Part shown: one piece after another, positions 1 to 13,817 of the stretch
Layout of the letters: the number at the start of each line of letters is the position of its first letter
Position numbering within the stretch: position 1 is the first letter of the stretch
Assembly (NCBI RefSeq): GCF_047495875.1
Contig: NC_092466.1
Coordinates: 13,326,561 to 13,390,560, forward strand
Length of the DNA stretch: 64,000 nt
Direction of reading: 5' to 3'
From: Pithys albifrons albifrons
Lineage: Eukaryota > Chordata > Aves > Passeriformes > Thamnophilidae
Notes under the pieces: model-generated
Told to the model about the DNA's origin: nothing
Database searches by the model: none
The model's input: the letters and a program-made list of their open reading frames with translations, nothing else
Made by a program: the position numbers and the translations under genes

Positions 1-3000
1 GATTTGGTTCACAGGTGACTTGAAAACAACCTAAGGAGTCAAATGAAGAAATGATGCCCACTGTATTTGTAGAAAGAGATTTTAGTTGGTATTAGCAAAC
101 TGCTGACAGTCCAAACCTGATTGAATGTGTGTTTTATCTGACAGCATCCTATCCTCCCTGGTCCTTTATCAGTGTTCTGCATCTGGGTAACAGGAGCTGT
201 AGCGCATCTGGGTCAAACTCCAATTGCCAAAAGGCCAACATGTTGTCTACTGCACATTGTGACAGAAAGGGTTAAACAGAAGGTGGAGGTGACTGATGGC
301 TTGATCTAAGGCAGTGACACAGCAGTAAATGCTGAGATGACATGGGAACTCTCTTTAGCTGACGTCCTTGGTAGCCTCTCGGTGATATCAAACTCCTGGA
401 CCATTTCCAGTTGGTTTGGCCTTGCCCCAGTGACAATAGATGTTAATCTGTTGGCTTGTCAAAAAAACGTGTTAGTGGCTTTTTTATATATCCATTTCCA
501 ACCCTCAGATTTCCCTGCTAGTAAACACAGCATTATGTCATTGTTTTACCAGGAGCCAAGCACCAGAGCCAACTTTGCAGTGCTGTTGTCAGCAAATGTC
601 CATTCACTTTGGGGATTTATCTGAGTTCCCAGGCTCTTTTTTTTCCCACTGTTGCCCGTGTTCTGGTCTCAGTGTCCATCAAGAGCATATGACACTTCAT
701 GGGAAATGTGTAGGGTCCAGCAGTTTCAGGTAACACTTTCCAATGTATTTGTATTAGATGGGGCTCCTGTACCTGACAAGAAAAGATGCCTTGGTTTGTA
801 AACTTCATCTTCTTGTTACGTTAGCCAAGAGAAACTCTTGGACTCTACATGCAAAACAAGGTGAAGGATTTTGCAGCCCAGCCTTGCTTCTAATTGATAA
901 AATAATAGCCAAATCATAGCCAAGGGCAATGTCCTGCCCATCCTAGATCCTGTTTGTTTCAAAACACAATAGCTTAGATCCTATTAAAAAGACTGGTTGT
1001 CAAATTGCTAATATTATAAATTAACTTCCATAGCTTTCAGAAACAACACTCACCACAGATGAAATAAAGCCATTTCTAGCATTCTTGTAACTCCTGTTCC
1101 TTGTTTTGCTTCTAGACTTATTTTCAGCTGTCTTTGCAAAGGATATGAAAGAAGAGATTTATAAAGTTGCCTCCAGTGGTTCTGAGCTAATCTGCTTAAA
1201 GCAAACAGACCTCCTATCCCTACCTCAACTTGGCTAGGAATAGTCAAATCCTTCTCATATCAAGACTTGTCTGAAATCATCTCCCACATAGGCTGAAGTA
1301 GTCTAGAAGCAGAGAAACGAGGAAAGAGAGTGATGCTCATTTGAATGCAGATCTTTAATTCTGATACAGACATGGACATGGCTCCACATGCTTTTTTTTT
1401 GGATCCCATCACATGTTTATGGGCTAGTGTTGCACATCTGGGCCTTGGCAGAGCACTGTCTGTTTCCCAGTCTTGGGTCAAGTGGCAGTTTATTTTGTCA
1501 GAGATACCATGTCTGGTATTACCATTAATATATATTTAGGCTTTGTACTTATCTAATGCCTTTCATCCAAGGATCTCCAACGCTCTCTACATCAGCACTT
1601 CTTTGCAAGGTAGACAGATCAGACAGGAGGAGAGCATTGTGTTTGTAGTGCTATGTCCGCTGCCAGAAGTACCTTCTCACAGCTGTCAGGAGACTAGTGG
1701 ATAATTTGGACTGATGGAAAACAAATGTTCCTTTTATGACTGAAAGTATTGAGTGGAGCATGGAACTGTAGAACATGGACCTGGGACTGACCGAGGTCAT
1801 TAATGCTGTCTAAGCAGATTGCATTCCCACATAGGAGCCTTCAGGTGGTTGTGTTGGCTTGATTGCAACCTTCAAACTTCTTTTGATGGTTGATGACATC
1901 CAGTGCAGACCTTTTTTTATCCACAAGCATCCTGTTCTCACACCAGTTTTGTCCTTTTGCATGTAGTTTCTTCACCCTCATTTTGCTTTGACCTCCTGTC
2001 CCTCTTCACTATTTTATAGAGAAGATTGTATTCCTTCTGAGCCTTCACTCTGCTGAGCTCCTCTGGCCATCTTTTGTAGAAAAATGCTACCCTCAAAAGT
2101 ACAAAGCAAACAGGTTTCCTTGCCCCACACTTCTCACAGTCACTGCAGGCTGAATACAAGTGAGCTGTTAGCCCAGGCACTGACAACAGTTTGGTCTGGG
2201 TAACATCAAGCATGTGGTGAGTTAATTCGTACTGCTGGGTACAGCCTTGCTCATGTTGGCAGAGCCTAGATGCAGCTGCCAGGAGGAAGTTTGACCTCGA
2301 TGGGGTGATTTTCTGGGTGCAGTCAGGTATGATTTGGAGTAGACTGCTCCTAGGTCTGTCCTGTCCCTGAGCTGTGTGCTGTGTCAGATTGGAGGAGGAT
2401 GCCTGTAACTTGTGGCTCTTTCACAGTTACGTTTTCTTCCCTTCAGTGAAGGCTGGTTATGTTCCCACGTTAGCTTTAAATAAGGTAATTTTAAGCAGAT
2501 GGTGTCTATTTAATGTTCTGATAGCACAGATAAACCAGTTTTCAGCGAGTTTTGGGAATGGAGCAGAAGAGATGAAGGGCATCCTTTTAGAGGGCAGCAG
2601 CTGGCCTGATGACATGCTTGGCAGGGTTGCTAGAGCACTTGGATGAAGCCCTCTCATTTGGACAACCTCTGCACATCCTGCTTGGGTGAGAGGAGAGGTG
2701 GCCTGTGGTTTCTGTCTGAGCTTCAACAACAGTAAATAATTCCAGACTGACGTTGTGGAAGTGTGCTGTTTTTGTGAAGGGAGGACAAGGCTGGAGCCAA
2801 ACATAACAAGAGTTCCTCAGTGCTTGGGGAAGAGAGCCAGGGTCACATTTGGAGCTTGTAGTGTTGGCAGACACACAAGTGATATGCCACATCATACGTG
2901 TATCAGTGAAGATAACTGGGGTGATTATCAGCAAGCTTTTTTGTAGGCTGTTTGGGATGCTGATGACCCAAAACTGATGTTGGGATGTTCCAGACAAACA

Positions 3001-6000
3001 CACTCTCTTTTCATCTTCCATATCTCCTATTTTTTAATATTTTTGGCATTTGTCTTTGGGGTAAGGAAGAGGCCTTATCAATCCCTGGGATTTCAATCCC
3101 CATGAGTCCAAGTTGTGAGGTTATAGATCTGCTGCCATTAAAATTAACATTGCTTGCAGTTGTCCCCTTTACAAAGCTGGGGGTTGACTCTGCTCCAAAG
3201 TACCAAGTGCCTTGACCAAAGCTGTCCTTGATCCTGCCTGTTTGGCCAGCTGTCCTCCTGGCTGATGTCTTGCCACCCTCCTTTGTGGGGGAATGTTCCC
3301 AGGACCTGATATGAAGATTGTTTAGTGTCCTCTCTGGCATGCCCAGTCCCTTTTTTTTTTTTTAATAAATCAGTCCTACAAGATACGTATGCGTGAACAT
3401 AATGAGAATAAGAATGCTTTGGGATGGCTGCAGTTTATTCTATCAAAGTATCCTGAGATTCATTTGCCCTTCAGATGTTGAATTCTATCTTAGAGGCCGA
3501 TTTCTTTGGGAGACCCAAGAGTCCCTTATGTGTTAAGGGGATTTGCACACTGAGATTTCTGACCTGTTTCAGAAGTGCTGGTAGAAGTAGCATAGGCAGT
3601 AGGTTTGCCTTTCCCAGACTTAAACTCACTATTTAGTGGATGAAAAATGTGCAGGCACCACTTATTAAAATGATACTTGGTATTTTTGCCCTTCTCCACA
3701 AGCATCAGTGAAACTACAGAAGCACTTTGGGGCCCTTGCTGTGGCAGTGTCAGCAATAGGTAGCATTGTGAGCAAACATGAGGGAAGCCCTTACAAGTCT
3801 TTGATGCAATTTGCTAAAGGTAAAACCAGGAGGTTACAAGCCATCTTTTTTGGATCAAGTAGGGCATTTGAGCAGGGATAGCAGTGATTGTTTGGTGGCA
3901 GGTCTTTCATAAAGTTTCTGTGTCAAAGGTTCATGTGAAGAGAGACTAAAAAATGGGTGGTGGGGATGAACCAGGCTGGCTTCTAGCGAGAGTGCAATGA
4001 TGCTTTCTGCTTCCAGCTAACTGCTTCTCCTTGAGAAACCCTCATACACCACTGGTGAACCTGTGCAGCCCTGCAAGGGAAACAACAAGGATCTGTCCTA
4101 GTGGTTTATTCCTGTGAGATGGGAGACCTGGCACAACTTGCCTGTTGCTGCTGAGCAGATAAGTGATGAAGTAGGAAAAAGTGGCTCCAAGAGTGGATTT
4201 GGGATTTTGGGAGGCCTACCCTGAGGCTGTTTAGTTGGGAGGTGATGAGTACCTGTGTGTAGGAAACTGCACTGTTTCTGGGAGTTTTTGAGCTGCTTGT
4301 GCCAACATCACTTTGGCAAGTCTTGGCCAGTAGCAGGTGTGACACTGGTTTTCCACTGCTGCTCTAACTGCCCAAGTATGTTCTGGGGCAAGGACAAGGA
4401 TTTTCCTTTGTAGTCTTTTAGGTTATTGCTGAACACATTAAGGAGCACATCATTTTAGCTGCTGGCCTGAGGGACTGGGCTCAGGACTTCTGACCAACCA
4501 GTCGGCAAACAAGAAAAGGTGTTTTCTGGGCAGTTTGTATAGTTGGGACCTTTGGAGTGTAGAATGAGCCATGTTGTATCAGCTGTGATTACAATCACCT
4601 GGGTCCAACAGAAAATGCCTGACTTCCTCTCCAGCCTCCCCAGAGATGTGTCTGTGACGGCACAGAAACAAAGTGTAAAGTGGTAAGATGGGCAGTGTTA
4701 ATGTGCCCAAGATACCAGGCCTGTTTCCTGAGGTTGTTGCCTGGTTGTCAGATGGGGATTAGCAAGAGCAGTTGGGTTAGGGAGATTGCCAACAGCTGTC
4801 ACTCATGTTGGATAAAGACAGACCAACATTGTGCAGTGCAACTTTGGCTATAAAATATTTACTAGACTTTTTGTTACCCTAATACTTAAATATTATTCAA
4901 AGGAGATTAAATTAAGACCACTTATTGAAAAACTGTGTCCACTGCAGTCTTTTCTCTGAGGTGATTCTTCAATAATTGGTTAGTTTTCTTGCACTGGGAG
5001 TGTGCAGCTGAGATAAAAACACAATTGACTCTCATCAGGTAACCCTGCTGCATCTGGATTCCTGCTTGTGTCTGTGGAGGTTTGCTGGGCAGAGGGATTG
5101 AGGTTCCTCATGCTTGAGCAGTGAACTGTAGTAGTGATTTTGACTCCACACATTCAACATTGATCTTACAAAGAGATGCTGTTGCCAGAATTGCAGGGAC
5201 AGGATTTGGTCTCCCTTTGATCTCTTTGAATCACATGGGCCATTTACTGCAACTTAATAAGTAACAGTGCATGAGTAGTGGGGTGCTCACCCTGCCTGCA
5301 AACTCAGTCTCCTCAAATACATGGAAGAGTAAACTTGCTTTCTTTGCAGCTAAACTGAGTCAAAGGGTCTTGCAGTGCAGGTCAAGGTTTATGCAAAGAT
5401 GCCATGAATTAACTAATGTGTGTAATAAGGTAAATCATAGCACTTTAGCAATGTGTGTGATCAATGTTGCATGGTTTAGTGAGCCCACTGAAGTGGCTTC
5501 AGGGATTGAGAGCTTTTGGTTGCATCTCCTCAGTGTGGTTTGGTGTTTGTTCAACATGAAATGATTCATCTGATGAATTAAGGGTGAATCAAAGGTCTCT
5601 TTTGCAATTCCTGCTGCTTCACTGTTTTTTTGCAGGGGGGAAAAACTTTTAATGTCTGTCCTGGCTTAATTGATCTTTGTAAAGAAACATGTTAATGATG
5701 ATTCTGGACGTGGAGTGCTATGGATTTGCCAGCAAGAATATCTGTTATCAGAACTTCAGATGCCTCCCTCTCAAATTACAGCTTCTAATTTGATTTATTT
5801 GGAGTGTGTTTGTATTTCTGCAATCTGTGGTTTTATTATCCTGTGTTAGTGCTGTCCTCTTAGGCTGTAAGAGCTTTCCTTCATGCTGGCAGGAGGAGGA
5901 ACAGGATAGAAAAACTAGTATCATTACTGTTGCTGAAAATAGGCTAACTTTCCAACACACCAAGTGTCTTTCTCTTCCAGTCTTATTTAGAGACACAGTA

Positions 6001-9000
6001 ACATTCCAAAGATTGCCCTAAAACTCCTCCAGTGAAATATATTGTTAACTCACCAGAAATGTAATTTCCTAATAAATATGAATTTTCAAATGAGGACCAT
6101 CTGCATGCTTAGCATTCCTGGAGTGGCACAAACTCATGATGATAAGAAATTACTTGGGCTGTCCTGTGCTGGGAGAGAGATGTTACATGTAGGGGCAAGA
6201 AACTGAAGTCACTGTAGCAGCTGTTCCACACGTTTTTGCAGAAGTCACTGGCTCGATTTCTCCTGGGCTCTCATCTGGCCCTGCAGCCGAGATGGCTCCT
6301 TCAGCACATCCCTATCCACGGCAGCTCAGCTGTCTGGGAACAGCACTGAGACAGAGAGTAGCCTCCTTACTGGCTCTGTGAATGTAGGGGGCTGTCCCAG
6401 CAACAAAATTCAGGCTATTTTTATTTTTGGAAACTGCCAGGATAGAGTTCTGACCCCTGCAGGGCTAAATTGGAGAATGAAGCTGTGACTAAGGCGGGGG
6501 GGTGTGTGTCTCTTCTGCTCCCTGCAAGGAATGGTGGAGGGCAGTGGCCTTGTCGTCCCACCATTCCTCTAAGGGCAGGATGAGTGTTGCTCAAACCCAG
6601 GCAGTACCTTCCCCTGCCTCCCACTGGCTTGGCTGGTATGTGTTAATGCTGGTCCCAGCCCTTCTCCACTCTTTGGACCTCACTGGAGAAAGGCCAAGTA
6701 GAGTATGGAAGGCCTCTGTCACTTTGGCAGGAATCTGGGCTGGGATTTGGGCTGTCCTCAGTCTTGGTCTGTCTCTGCAGCACCCTGACATGGGCTAGAA
6801 AGGTTTTCTTTGAAGATGAAAGTGTGCAAGCTGTGGAAGCTGCTCTGCAGCAAGACAAATACAAGGGAAAGGAATCAAAATTACTGTGGTAGAAATGGAA
6901 CCAAATTTCTGCTGGGGAGCGATAGACAGCTGCAGTCTTAGCTAACTCTAAGCATGTCCAGACCTTGCTGGTTGCTAATAGAGCTCAGGTGGGTAAGTAA
7001 AGAAGTGCAGGAGAGAGGATCTTGATCTAAGCCACAAAGCCATGACAGCCCTGCCCCTCTGTAGGACACTAACACACACAGAAAGGGGCACTTGCATTGC
7101 ACCACCAAAGCAATCACTGTAAATGTCTCTGCTGCAGTTGAGTGAGCTTTGTAGGCTGTTTCCTTTGTCCCTTTGTCCCACTCCTGCCTGACTTGGTTCA
7201 GGCATTCTCTAATCTAGGGTGCATTGTCCCATATATCCTGACTCCAACCACAGTGCAGCTGATACATTTTCACCCCTGAATTTTGTTTTTCTAGTTCAAC
7301 CTCAATGAAGCCTGGATTTCTTGAGAGTGATGGTGTTTGGGAAGGTTTATGTCCCTGTTCTTTCCCATGTGGTGATGGTATGAATGACTTCAAATTGTTG
7401 CTGCCTATCTGGGAGCATGGTATAGCCCACTTTTGTAATACCCCATGCAGCTCCCACCAGAGGACCAGATGGGTTTGGGTCCTCAGAACCAGTCAGGCTC
7501 CTGCTGTGTAGGGTGACAGTGCTGCTGAGCCAGGGGCAGCTGCTGCCATAAGCAGCCCTGATTCTCTTTCCTGCACTCTCTTTGTCTTCCTATTTCTCTG
7601 AGACTGTGGCTAGCCAATTCAGGGAGCTCAAAAAGTCCAAAATTATTTCCTTTTTTGGAAGAGAAGCTCTTCTGTTGGTTGGTGGAAGCCAGGGGCCAGG
7701 GGCTGTGGTCAGGGATGCTATCCGGTGCTGGAGTACGGTGTCATCTCTTCCAGCTACTCCTGACCACAGGTCACATCCTCCCGCAGATCCAATCCCCAGC
7801 ACCCTCCCTTCTCCCAAAACAGCAGGGATTAACTCAACCTCATTTCCTAGTAGGTTTTTCCTCATCTGTATTTTCAAGGGGCACCACACCTGGTGCTTCT
7901 GGCAGATGTGTGGTGGTGGTAACCGCTGGAGGGAAGGGGCAGCGCTGGTGATGTGAGCGGTGGCCAAGCTGCCTCCTACATCCACCCAGCTGCAGCTCAA
8001 AGCATGTCTGACCTCAGTGGGGCAGCGGTTGTGCCTCTGACTCGCCAGTCTCCGTGACACACACGATGTTCAAAGTGCCTTTGCATATAGGAAGTAGTTT
8101 AATCATAGTTTTGTTCACTGCTTCAGCAAATCTGACCAGAGTCTGCATTGTTAAGTGTAAATGTCACACACACAAGTATAATAACATCTGGTTTCAAGTG
8201 AAAAGAGTGAGGAAATGGGTGTTGTGGTTAAAACAAAGTCTGCATCCTGAAATCCCTCCTCCACAGCTAGGTTTTGTTTAGATAGATTCAATGTAACCTG
8301 TAATATCAAAACTCACATTGTATGTGGGAAATTAAGGCAAAAGCTGAATTATTGCCATAACCCTGAACCTTCTGCCCAGATCATAAACATTTTGTAGGCA
8401 TTTTTCCTATCTCTGAACATCCTTTTAGCAAGTTCTTCTCCGTGATTCACTACCCTTTACTGTGGTGTGCAGCCCAATGGGGATATCTCTATTGACTTCA
8501 GATTCCAACTTACACAAGTAGGATAAATTGAATCACAGTCCCTCTTGAATGGGGCCCATGTATTAAGAAAAGACTTCTAACTGCAGGCAGCTGTAGAGAG
8601 CTGCTGTCCCAGTGCTCATGGCCAGCTGCCTCTCAAGGAATTTGGTACCATGTATGTGTAGCTGGGTCATCTTCCAGCTTTTCTTCTGACTAGAGCACTC
8701 TGCGAAGGAGCATACAAATATATTTTCTACAGATTTGTGACTCTCACAAAACTTCTCCCTGTTTTTGGCAGCTTTAAAGAAAGTGTGTGCTTGCTCCAGA
8801 TTTTTGGCTGTCTCTGGTGTCGTGGGAAGTGGAGAGAGTTCTTGATTGTGTATGCTGTACAAGAGTGACTATTCTGTCACACTGTGCAAGGGATTAATGT
8901 CGTTTCCATATGGCCTAGAAATTTTAACTTTTAAATCTAAAATGAGAAACAAGTAAGCTTCCTTTTTATGCCTTTAGGACAAGAAAGTTTTGGGTGCTTG

Positions 9001-11289
9001 AATCTTTCTTATTAGAAACCATTTGATTTCACTTTAAAGGATGCTGGACATGTACACTGATTACATATTTATCATTTAGATAGAAGTCTTGCATTACCCT
9101 GCAGGCCTTTTAAGCTCAGCATTGGCTTGAAAACACAATATATGAAGCCCTATCAATGCAGCCTATCAGGATAACTAAATATTGTGCATGGAGCAAAAAT
9201 ATTTCTCTTCCATTATGAAAATAAGTGTTCTCTGCAGTGTTATGCTTCAAGCGTGTTGTTCAAAAGATGTGATCAAGACATCAAAGAGAGAAAAATGATT
9301 AAGATAGCAGGAACTAAACCAGCTGCCTTTCCTTTGGTAATTAACAGACCATCTCATGCATTGCCCTGCTGAAATTGCAAACTTTTTTCCCCCCTGAGAA
9401 CTGTGTTCTGAAGTGGGAGTCATTTTACTGTTTTTAAAATGAGATGTTTAATTTTACAATCAGAATACAACTTAGCAAGAAGCAAGAGTCGGCTTCAGTA
9501 CTGTGCTATAATCTGGCTCTTTAGTCATCAAAATAATTTAAAGGGTCAATACTATTTTCTCCTCTGTTTTATATGGGAGGATGTGACAAGCTGATCGGTG
9601 CCCTTGGTCCATCTGACATGACTGAGGTGTGCATGCAGGTTTGTCCCACTGGATGGTCTGTAGTGCCAAAAACATGTTAGTACATCTTACCTGTCAATCC
9701 CCCCATACTCCCTGGTTAGGAGTGCTGAAGGCAGTCAGAGGCTCTGACTGTGGTCAGATTCAGCATAGCTGCAATGCAAAGGTGTCTGATGGGAGCCACT
9801 TCTTTATAGCTTGGCATTTTCTCAGCTGCATCTGATACAAACTCCATAGCTGCGGTCCAAGAGGCAAGATAGGAAAGTAGGTGCAAGCCCTGTATGGACA
9901 ATAGTTCAGTGCATCCAACAATTTGGAGGTCTCTGCCTTGGCCTATCTCTGGCGTGACCTGAAGTAGCTCTTCGGACTCGCATATCTCACTTCATGAATG
10001 TTGAGCATTAAAAGTCACCAAAGAAAATATGAAAAAAAAATCAATCTGCTTTCACTTCCTTTTTTAAACTTTTTTTTACCCCCCATTGTTTTTCTTACCA
10101 AAGAAAGTGTCTGACCTGGCTGTAGCTTTGTGTTTGTGTAGCTGGGACAGGCTTACTGTCTCACCTGGATGTTGGGATTTTCACTGCAGTATCTGCCCTG
10201 GCCCTTTGAGGCCAGCTTGGATCTGCCTTCTGACTCTGAGTGGCAGAGCTGCCTGTCCTCATGCTGTGTCATTAAGGTACAGTCCTCCTCTCTCTGAGAT
10301 TCACAAGCTGGTCCATGGAAGCAAAATTCTGTGGTCAAAGCCTGCAGTTGGGCAGGCAACCCAAAATAGCTTGGCTTTTTTTTCCTTCGGAGTTTGTTCT
10401 GCTATGGACACATGAAAGTGTCTCAAAACTAATCTCTTTGGTGTCTTAAAGTCCCCCTTTCAGTCAGGAGCAGTGTCATCTCCTCCAGGCAGTAAGGAGA
10501 ACAACCTGAGGATAAGGCTGCATGGAAGGGCTCATCTCTTTTGTCTCACAGGGACTTGAGTGTCCAGAGGCACGGCTTCCTTGCCTCACACAGCTGTGGG
10601 ACTGTTGGTAAATTGCTTGTCATCTGATTTTTTTTTAATATTTGTTTCTCCACTATCTTTTTAAAATCCAAATTACCTTAAGGAAGGCCATGGTGGCCAC
10701 TCGTGTTTTTTCCTTGATCAAAGCTATTGTCTTTTCCTTGTATTTGAGGGATAAGGTTGGTGGTGTTCTATCTCTGCCAAATGCTTTCAGCTCAGCAAAG
10801 GAAAGGTGCCTTCAGAGGGTCATAAAAGTGATGTGTGCAGTCACAAGGAGAGACAGTTCTTGCAAATTTAGGTTTGATCCCTGCTCAGCTCTCCTTGACT
10901 AGGAATGGAACAGCAGTGACACCAGGTTTCTGGAGCCACATGTTACAGCAACCTTGGGATTTACTAGATATGAAGTATATTTAAAGTATGTTCTGGGGTA
11001 AGGCTACACCTCCTTTTTTGCAGTGTGGTTAGATCTGTGTTCTTCCTGCTGATATCAGTTGAATTTCAGATAAGAGAGAGGGTAAAAAAAAGTCTTGGTG
11101 TTCTTTTCTTTTTTTTTTCCTAGTTGCTCCATCAGACAAGTTGTAGATGTAAACAAGGAAACCACTGCACATGCTGTTTGTGACACGTTGATTTATTCCT
11201 GGGGAAAAAACTTCCATTTTGCATTTTCTTCCCCAAAATTGCTTTCTGCTTTTGTGCAAAGGCAACATAACCCCATCATCTCTTACAGA
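1..11289 (+). other. Intron 1 (continuing from upstream), no gene seen
   Basis: This is ordinary intronic sequence of mixed composition with few CpG dinucleotides. I looked for the missing N-terminal coding exon, which should end in the codons for NPSKHY followed by GT, and did not find it. The only simple repeats are a T13 run at 3351-3363 and A- and T-rich patches around 10029-10082. The open frames here are short, lack any recognisable domain and have no splice-site context. Confidence 0.8.
3351..3363. repeat. Homopolymer T13
   Basis: A run of thirteen T bases directly precedes AATAAATCAG. No retrotransposed body is recognisable on either side, so it is recorded only as a simple repeat. 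Confidence 0.85.
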
Positions 11290-11620
11290 CACTTTGTATC
11301 AGAAGTGGCTTAATATTGTATGACGTACTGCGAGTCTAGCCCAGGCCAAGCCTCACGGGTCAGTGTCAGGAAAGAGAGAAGACAACACCGTTATCTCTTT
11401 AAAAATCTGATGAAAGGGGTATGTAGATCAAAAGAGAAATTCGAGTGGGAGATGAGACTGCTTGGGGGAGCTAGAAATTCTGCCTCTTTAATTAGAATCA
11501 CAGCTTGCCCTGGGCAGAGTGTATAAGTGATGTTTGGTGCCATCTCGCTGTGTTTTTGGGGCTGAGTCACAGCGCCAAATCCACCCAGCTTTGATGATGG
11601 AAAGAGGTGCGTGGGAGTAG
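11290..11620. promoter_or_regulatory. Candidate intronic enhancer-like segment
   Basis: This stretch is denser in CpG and in recognisable factor motifs than its surroundings. TGACGTA at 11321-11327 resembles a CRE half site. TTTAATTAG near 11488 is a homeodomain-type core. GCTGAGTCAC at 11561-11570 is an AP-1/MAF-type site. No repeat family is recognisable. Function is a guess: single motifs occur often by chance, and conservation cannot be judged from one genome. Confidence 0.22.
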
Positions 11621-12142
11621 AGCATGCTCAGCACTTTACAGGATGAGAGCTTTTTGTCAGCTTGTGTGAAGTAAGGTCAGAGCTTCGGGACAGAAGTGAT
11701 GGGCGGTAAACATCTTGCACAAGGGAGGTCAGGCTTTTGTCTTTCTGTTCACAGTCATTCCCTCCCTCAGTGCTTTTCTGCAGCCGTAATTTTGTCATTG
11801 TGTGCAAATTGGTCACAGTGACATGTGTTTATCAAAAACCTTCATTGTGCATTCTGTAGTCCACAAATTGTACTTAACTCCTGTTTTGAGAGAGCTTCTG
11901 TCTGCAACTGAAGTGACTGTGACTAAAAATGTGCAATTTTAACTTCTGTTTTAGTGAAATAACACGAAGTTGAATTGTCATTGCAGTTAATGCTCAATAA
12001 AAAAAGGATGTTTTTCCTGCTGACAGGTGAAAAAAGGCTTTTATTTGAATCTGCATCCTCGAATAAAATGCTGTGTCTTGTGCAGAAATTAAAAGCGCTG
12101 TTGAAAAATGCTGAATGCCACAAATAAGTAATTTTATTTAGT

Positions 12143-12158
12143 AAAAAAAAAAAAAAAA
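12143..12158. repeat. Homopolymer A16
   Basis: Sixteen A bases are followed by GAAAGGAAATCG. I looked upstream for a processed pseudogene or LINE 3' end and saw none, nor convincing target-site duplications, so this is a simple repeat only. Confidence 0.85.
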
Positions 12159-13781
12159 GAAAGGAAATCGCTCCCAGTTTTGATCAACCTTGTCCTAGAA
12201 AAGGAGAAATTATGTGTAACATAAAAGACAGTGGTCAGAATAATGAAACCATCCAGTGTTTAAAGCAAACAACCTGAGCTGTAAGCTTCTTTCTGATCTA
12301 TTCCATTAAAGTTCACCCTTGGAGATGATTGATAGGGAAGCCTCCTGTCTCTTGGATAAAACAGAAATTTAGCTAGAATTAGGGTCTCTGTTGGATGCTC
12401 TGGCTCTGTGGCCATGCAGAAGGGTACTGCAATGTGGGGAGGTTGGTACCATGTCTTGCTGGATCTGTTCAGCTCCTGCCAGACAGCCGGGGACCTGCCA
12501 CCACCTCAGTGCCCCCATCCTCTGCAGGCTCACGTGCCTGTCATTGCTGCCTCCTGCCTTATCAGGACAGAGGTGAGGGAGGCACAGAGTGCTGCTACAG
12601 AGTGAGAAGGTGTCTCTGATGGTTTTGAATTCCAGGCATTTCAACTGGGAGCTGCTGCAAACCCTTTGTTTTCTGAGCTGCAGCAGTGGCAGCAAGTAGC
12701 ATCCTGGCTGTATATTTTGCTTTTGAGAAACCAGCCACAGTCTAAGCAGGGCTTGCAAGTGGCTCACTCAGTAGCAGCTGCTGGCAGTCATGGAGACAGT
12801 TTCTATGGGTTGGGATCTCCTGCTCTGAGATGAATGCCCTTTCCCAGCACAGAGTTTCTGATGTAGCATGAAAGGATTGCTTGGTCTCTCTTAATCTCCG
12901 ATGCAGTGCCTTCTGTTAAATCCCTCAGCACGAGCTGGCCAATTACTTATTCTGAATAAATTTAAAGTAGCTATATTAAGTCTTCTTGTTAAGAACTTGA
13001 GGTCTACTAAAAAGGGACCCCTGCTCTTCTGTTGCTTGCAGGCTTAAACCTGTGATGCTGTCATACCCTGGGTAGTGCCTAATGCAGGGATATTTGGATA
13101 TGCACTGTTGCTGTGGGGGACAGTCCTGGCAGGGGCAGCACCTGCATTAGAGGACCAAAATAGTGATGAGGGAAGGGCTTGGACAGTGTGCTCTGCTGGG
13201 TGATGTACGTGACTCAAGACAGCTGCAGGCTCTGTTGGTACTTGTTGGTGGAGACAGTTTAGAGATTTTGCACAAAGCCCTCACCACCTGAGCAGGCAGA
13301 AGGAGAGGAATTTGGCACACTGGCTTCAGGCATGACTGGTGTCTGTGTAAAAACACAGACATGTTTTAAGTGCCTGTGATCAGAGGATCTTGTTTAGACC
13401 TGGTATCATACTATTCGCTTCAGCTGGTTACTAATCCCAGCACTGAGTTTGACCCTTAAGCTTTTTGTTTTCATCATGTGCTTTGATACAGTCATAAAAA
13501 TACTGACTGGCTGGTAGAGCTCCAGGGCTTGGCTTTACATTCTAGCAACTGCAAAACGAATGTGCTTGAAAGTGGTTTTATGCTGCAGGATATTGTCCTT
13601 CCCCACTGCTCACCCTAATTATTTTAAAGTTCACATTCCCTGTTCTGTGGACAGCTCTGTTGCCCTTTGCACATTATGCAGAGCAGGTTCATCCGAGGGT
13701 TGCCCTAGTCCTGGGCCTCAAACCTGGGTGTATGGAAATACAGGATCTCAAAGGAAATACTGCCTCAGGCTCCATAGGAGA

Positions 13782-13817
13782 GGGGATGGAGTTGGAGGTG
13801 GGTTGGGGCTTGGGGGG
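13782..13817 (+). other. Possible G-quadruplex-forming G-rich stretch
   Basis: Four G tracts lie on the transcribed-sense strand: GGGG at 13782-13785, GGG at 13800-13802, GGGG at 13805-13808 and GGGGGG at 13812-13817. The last three are separated by 2-3 nt loops, but the first loop is 14 nt. The last tract could also supply two runs. A G-quadruplex in the pre-mRNA is possible but not compelling. Confidence 0.3.

Noticed and set aside
12121..12160. Processed pseudogene ending in the A16 tract
   Set aside because: No recognisable gene body upstream and no convincing target-site duplications around the A run.
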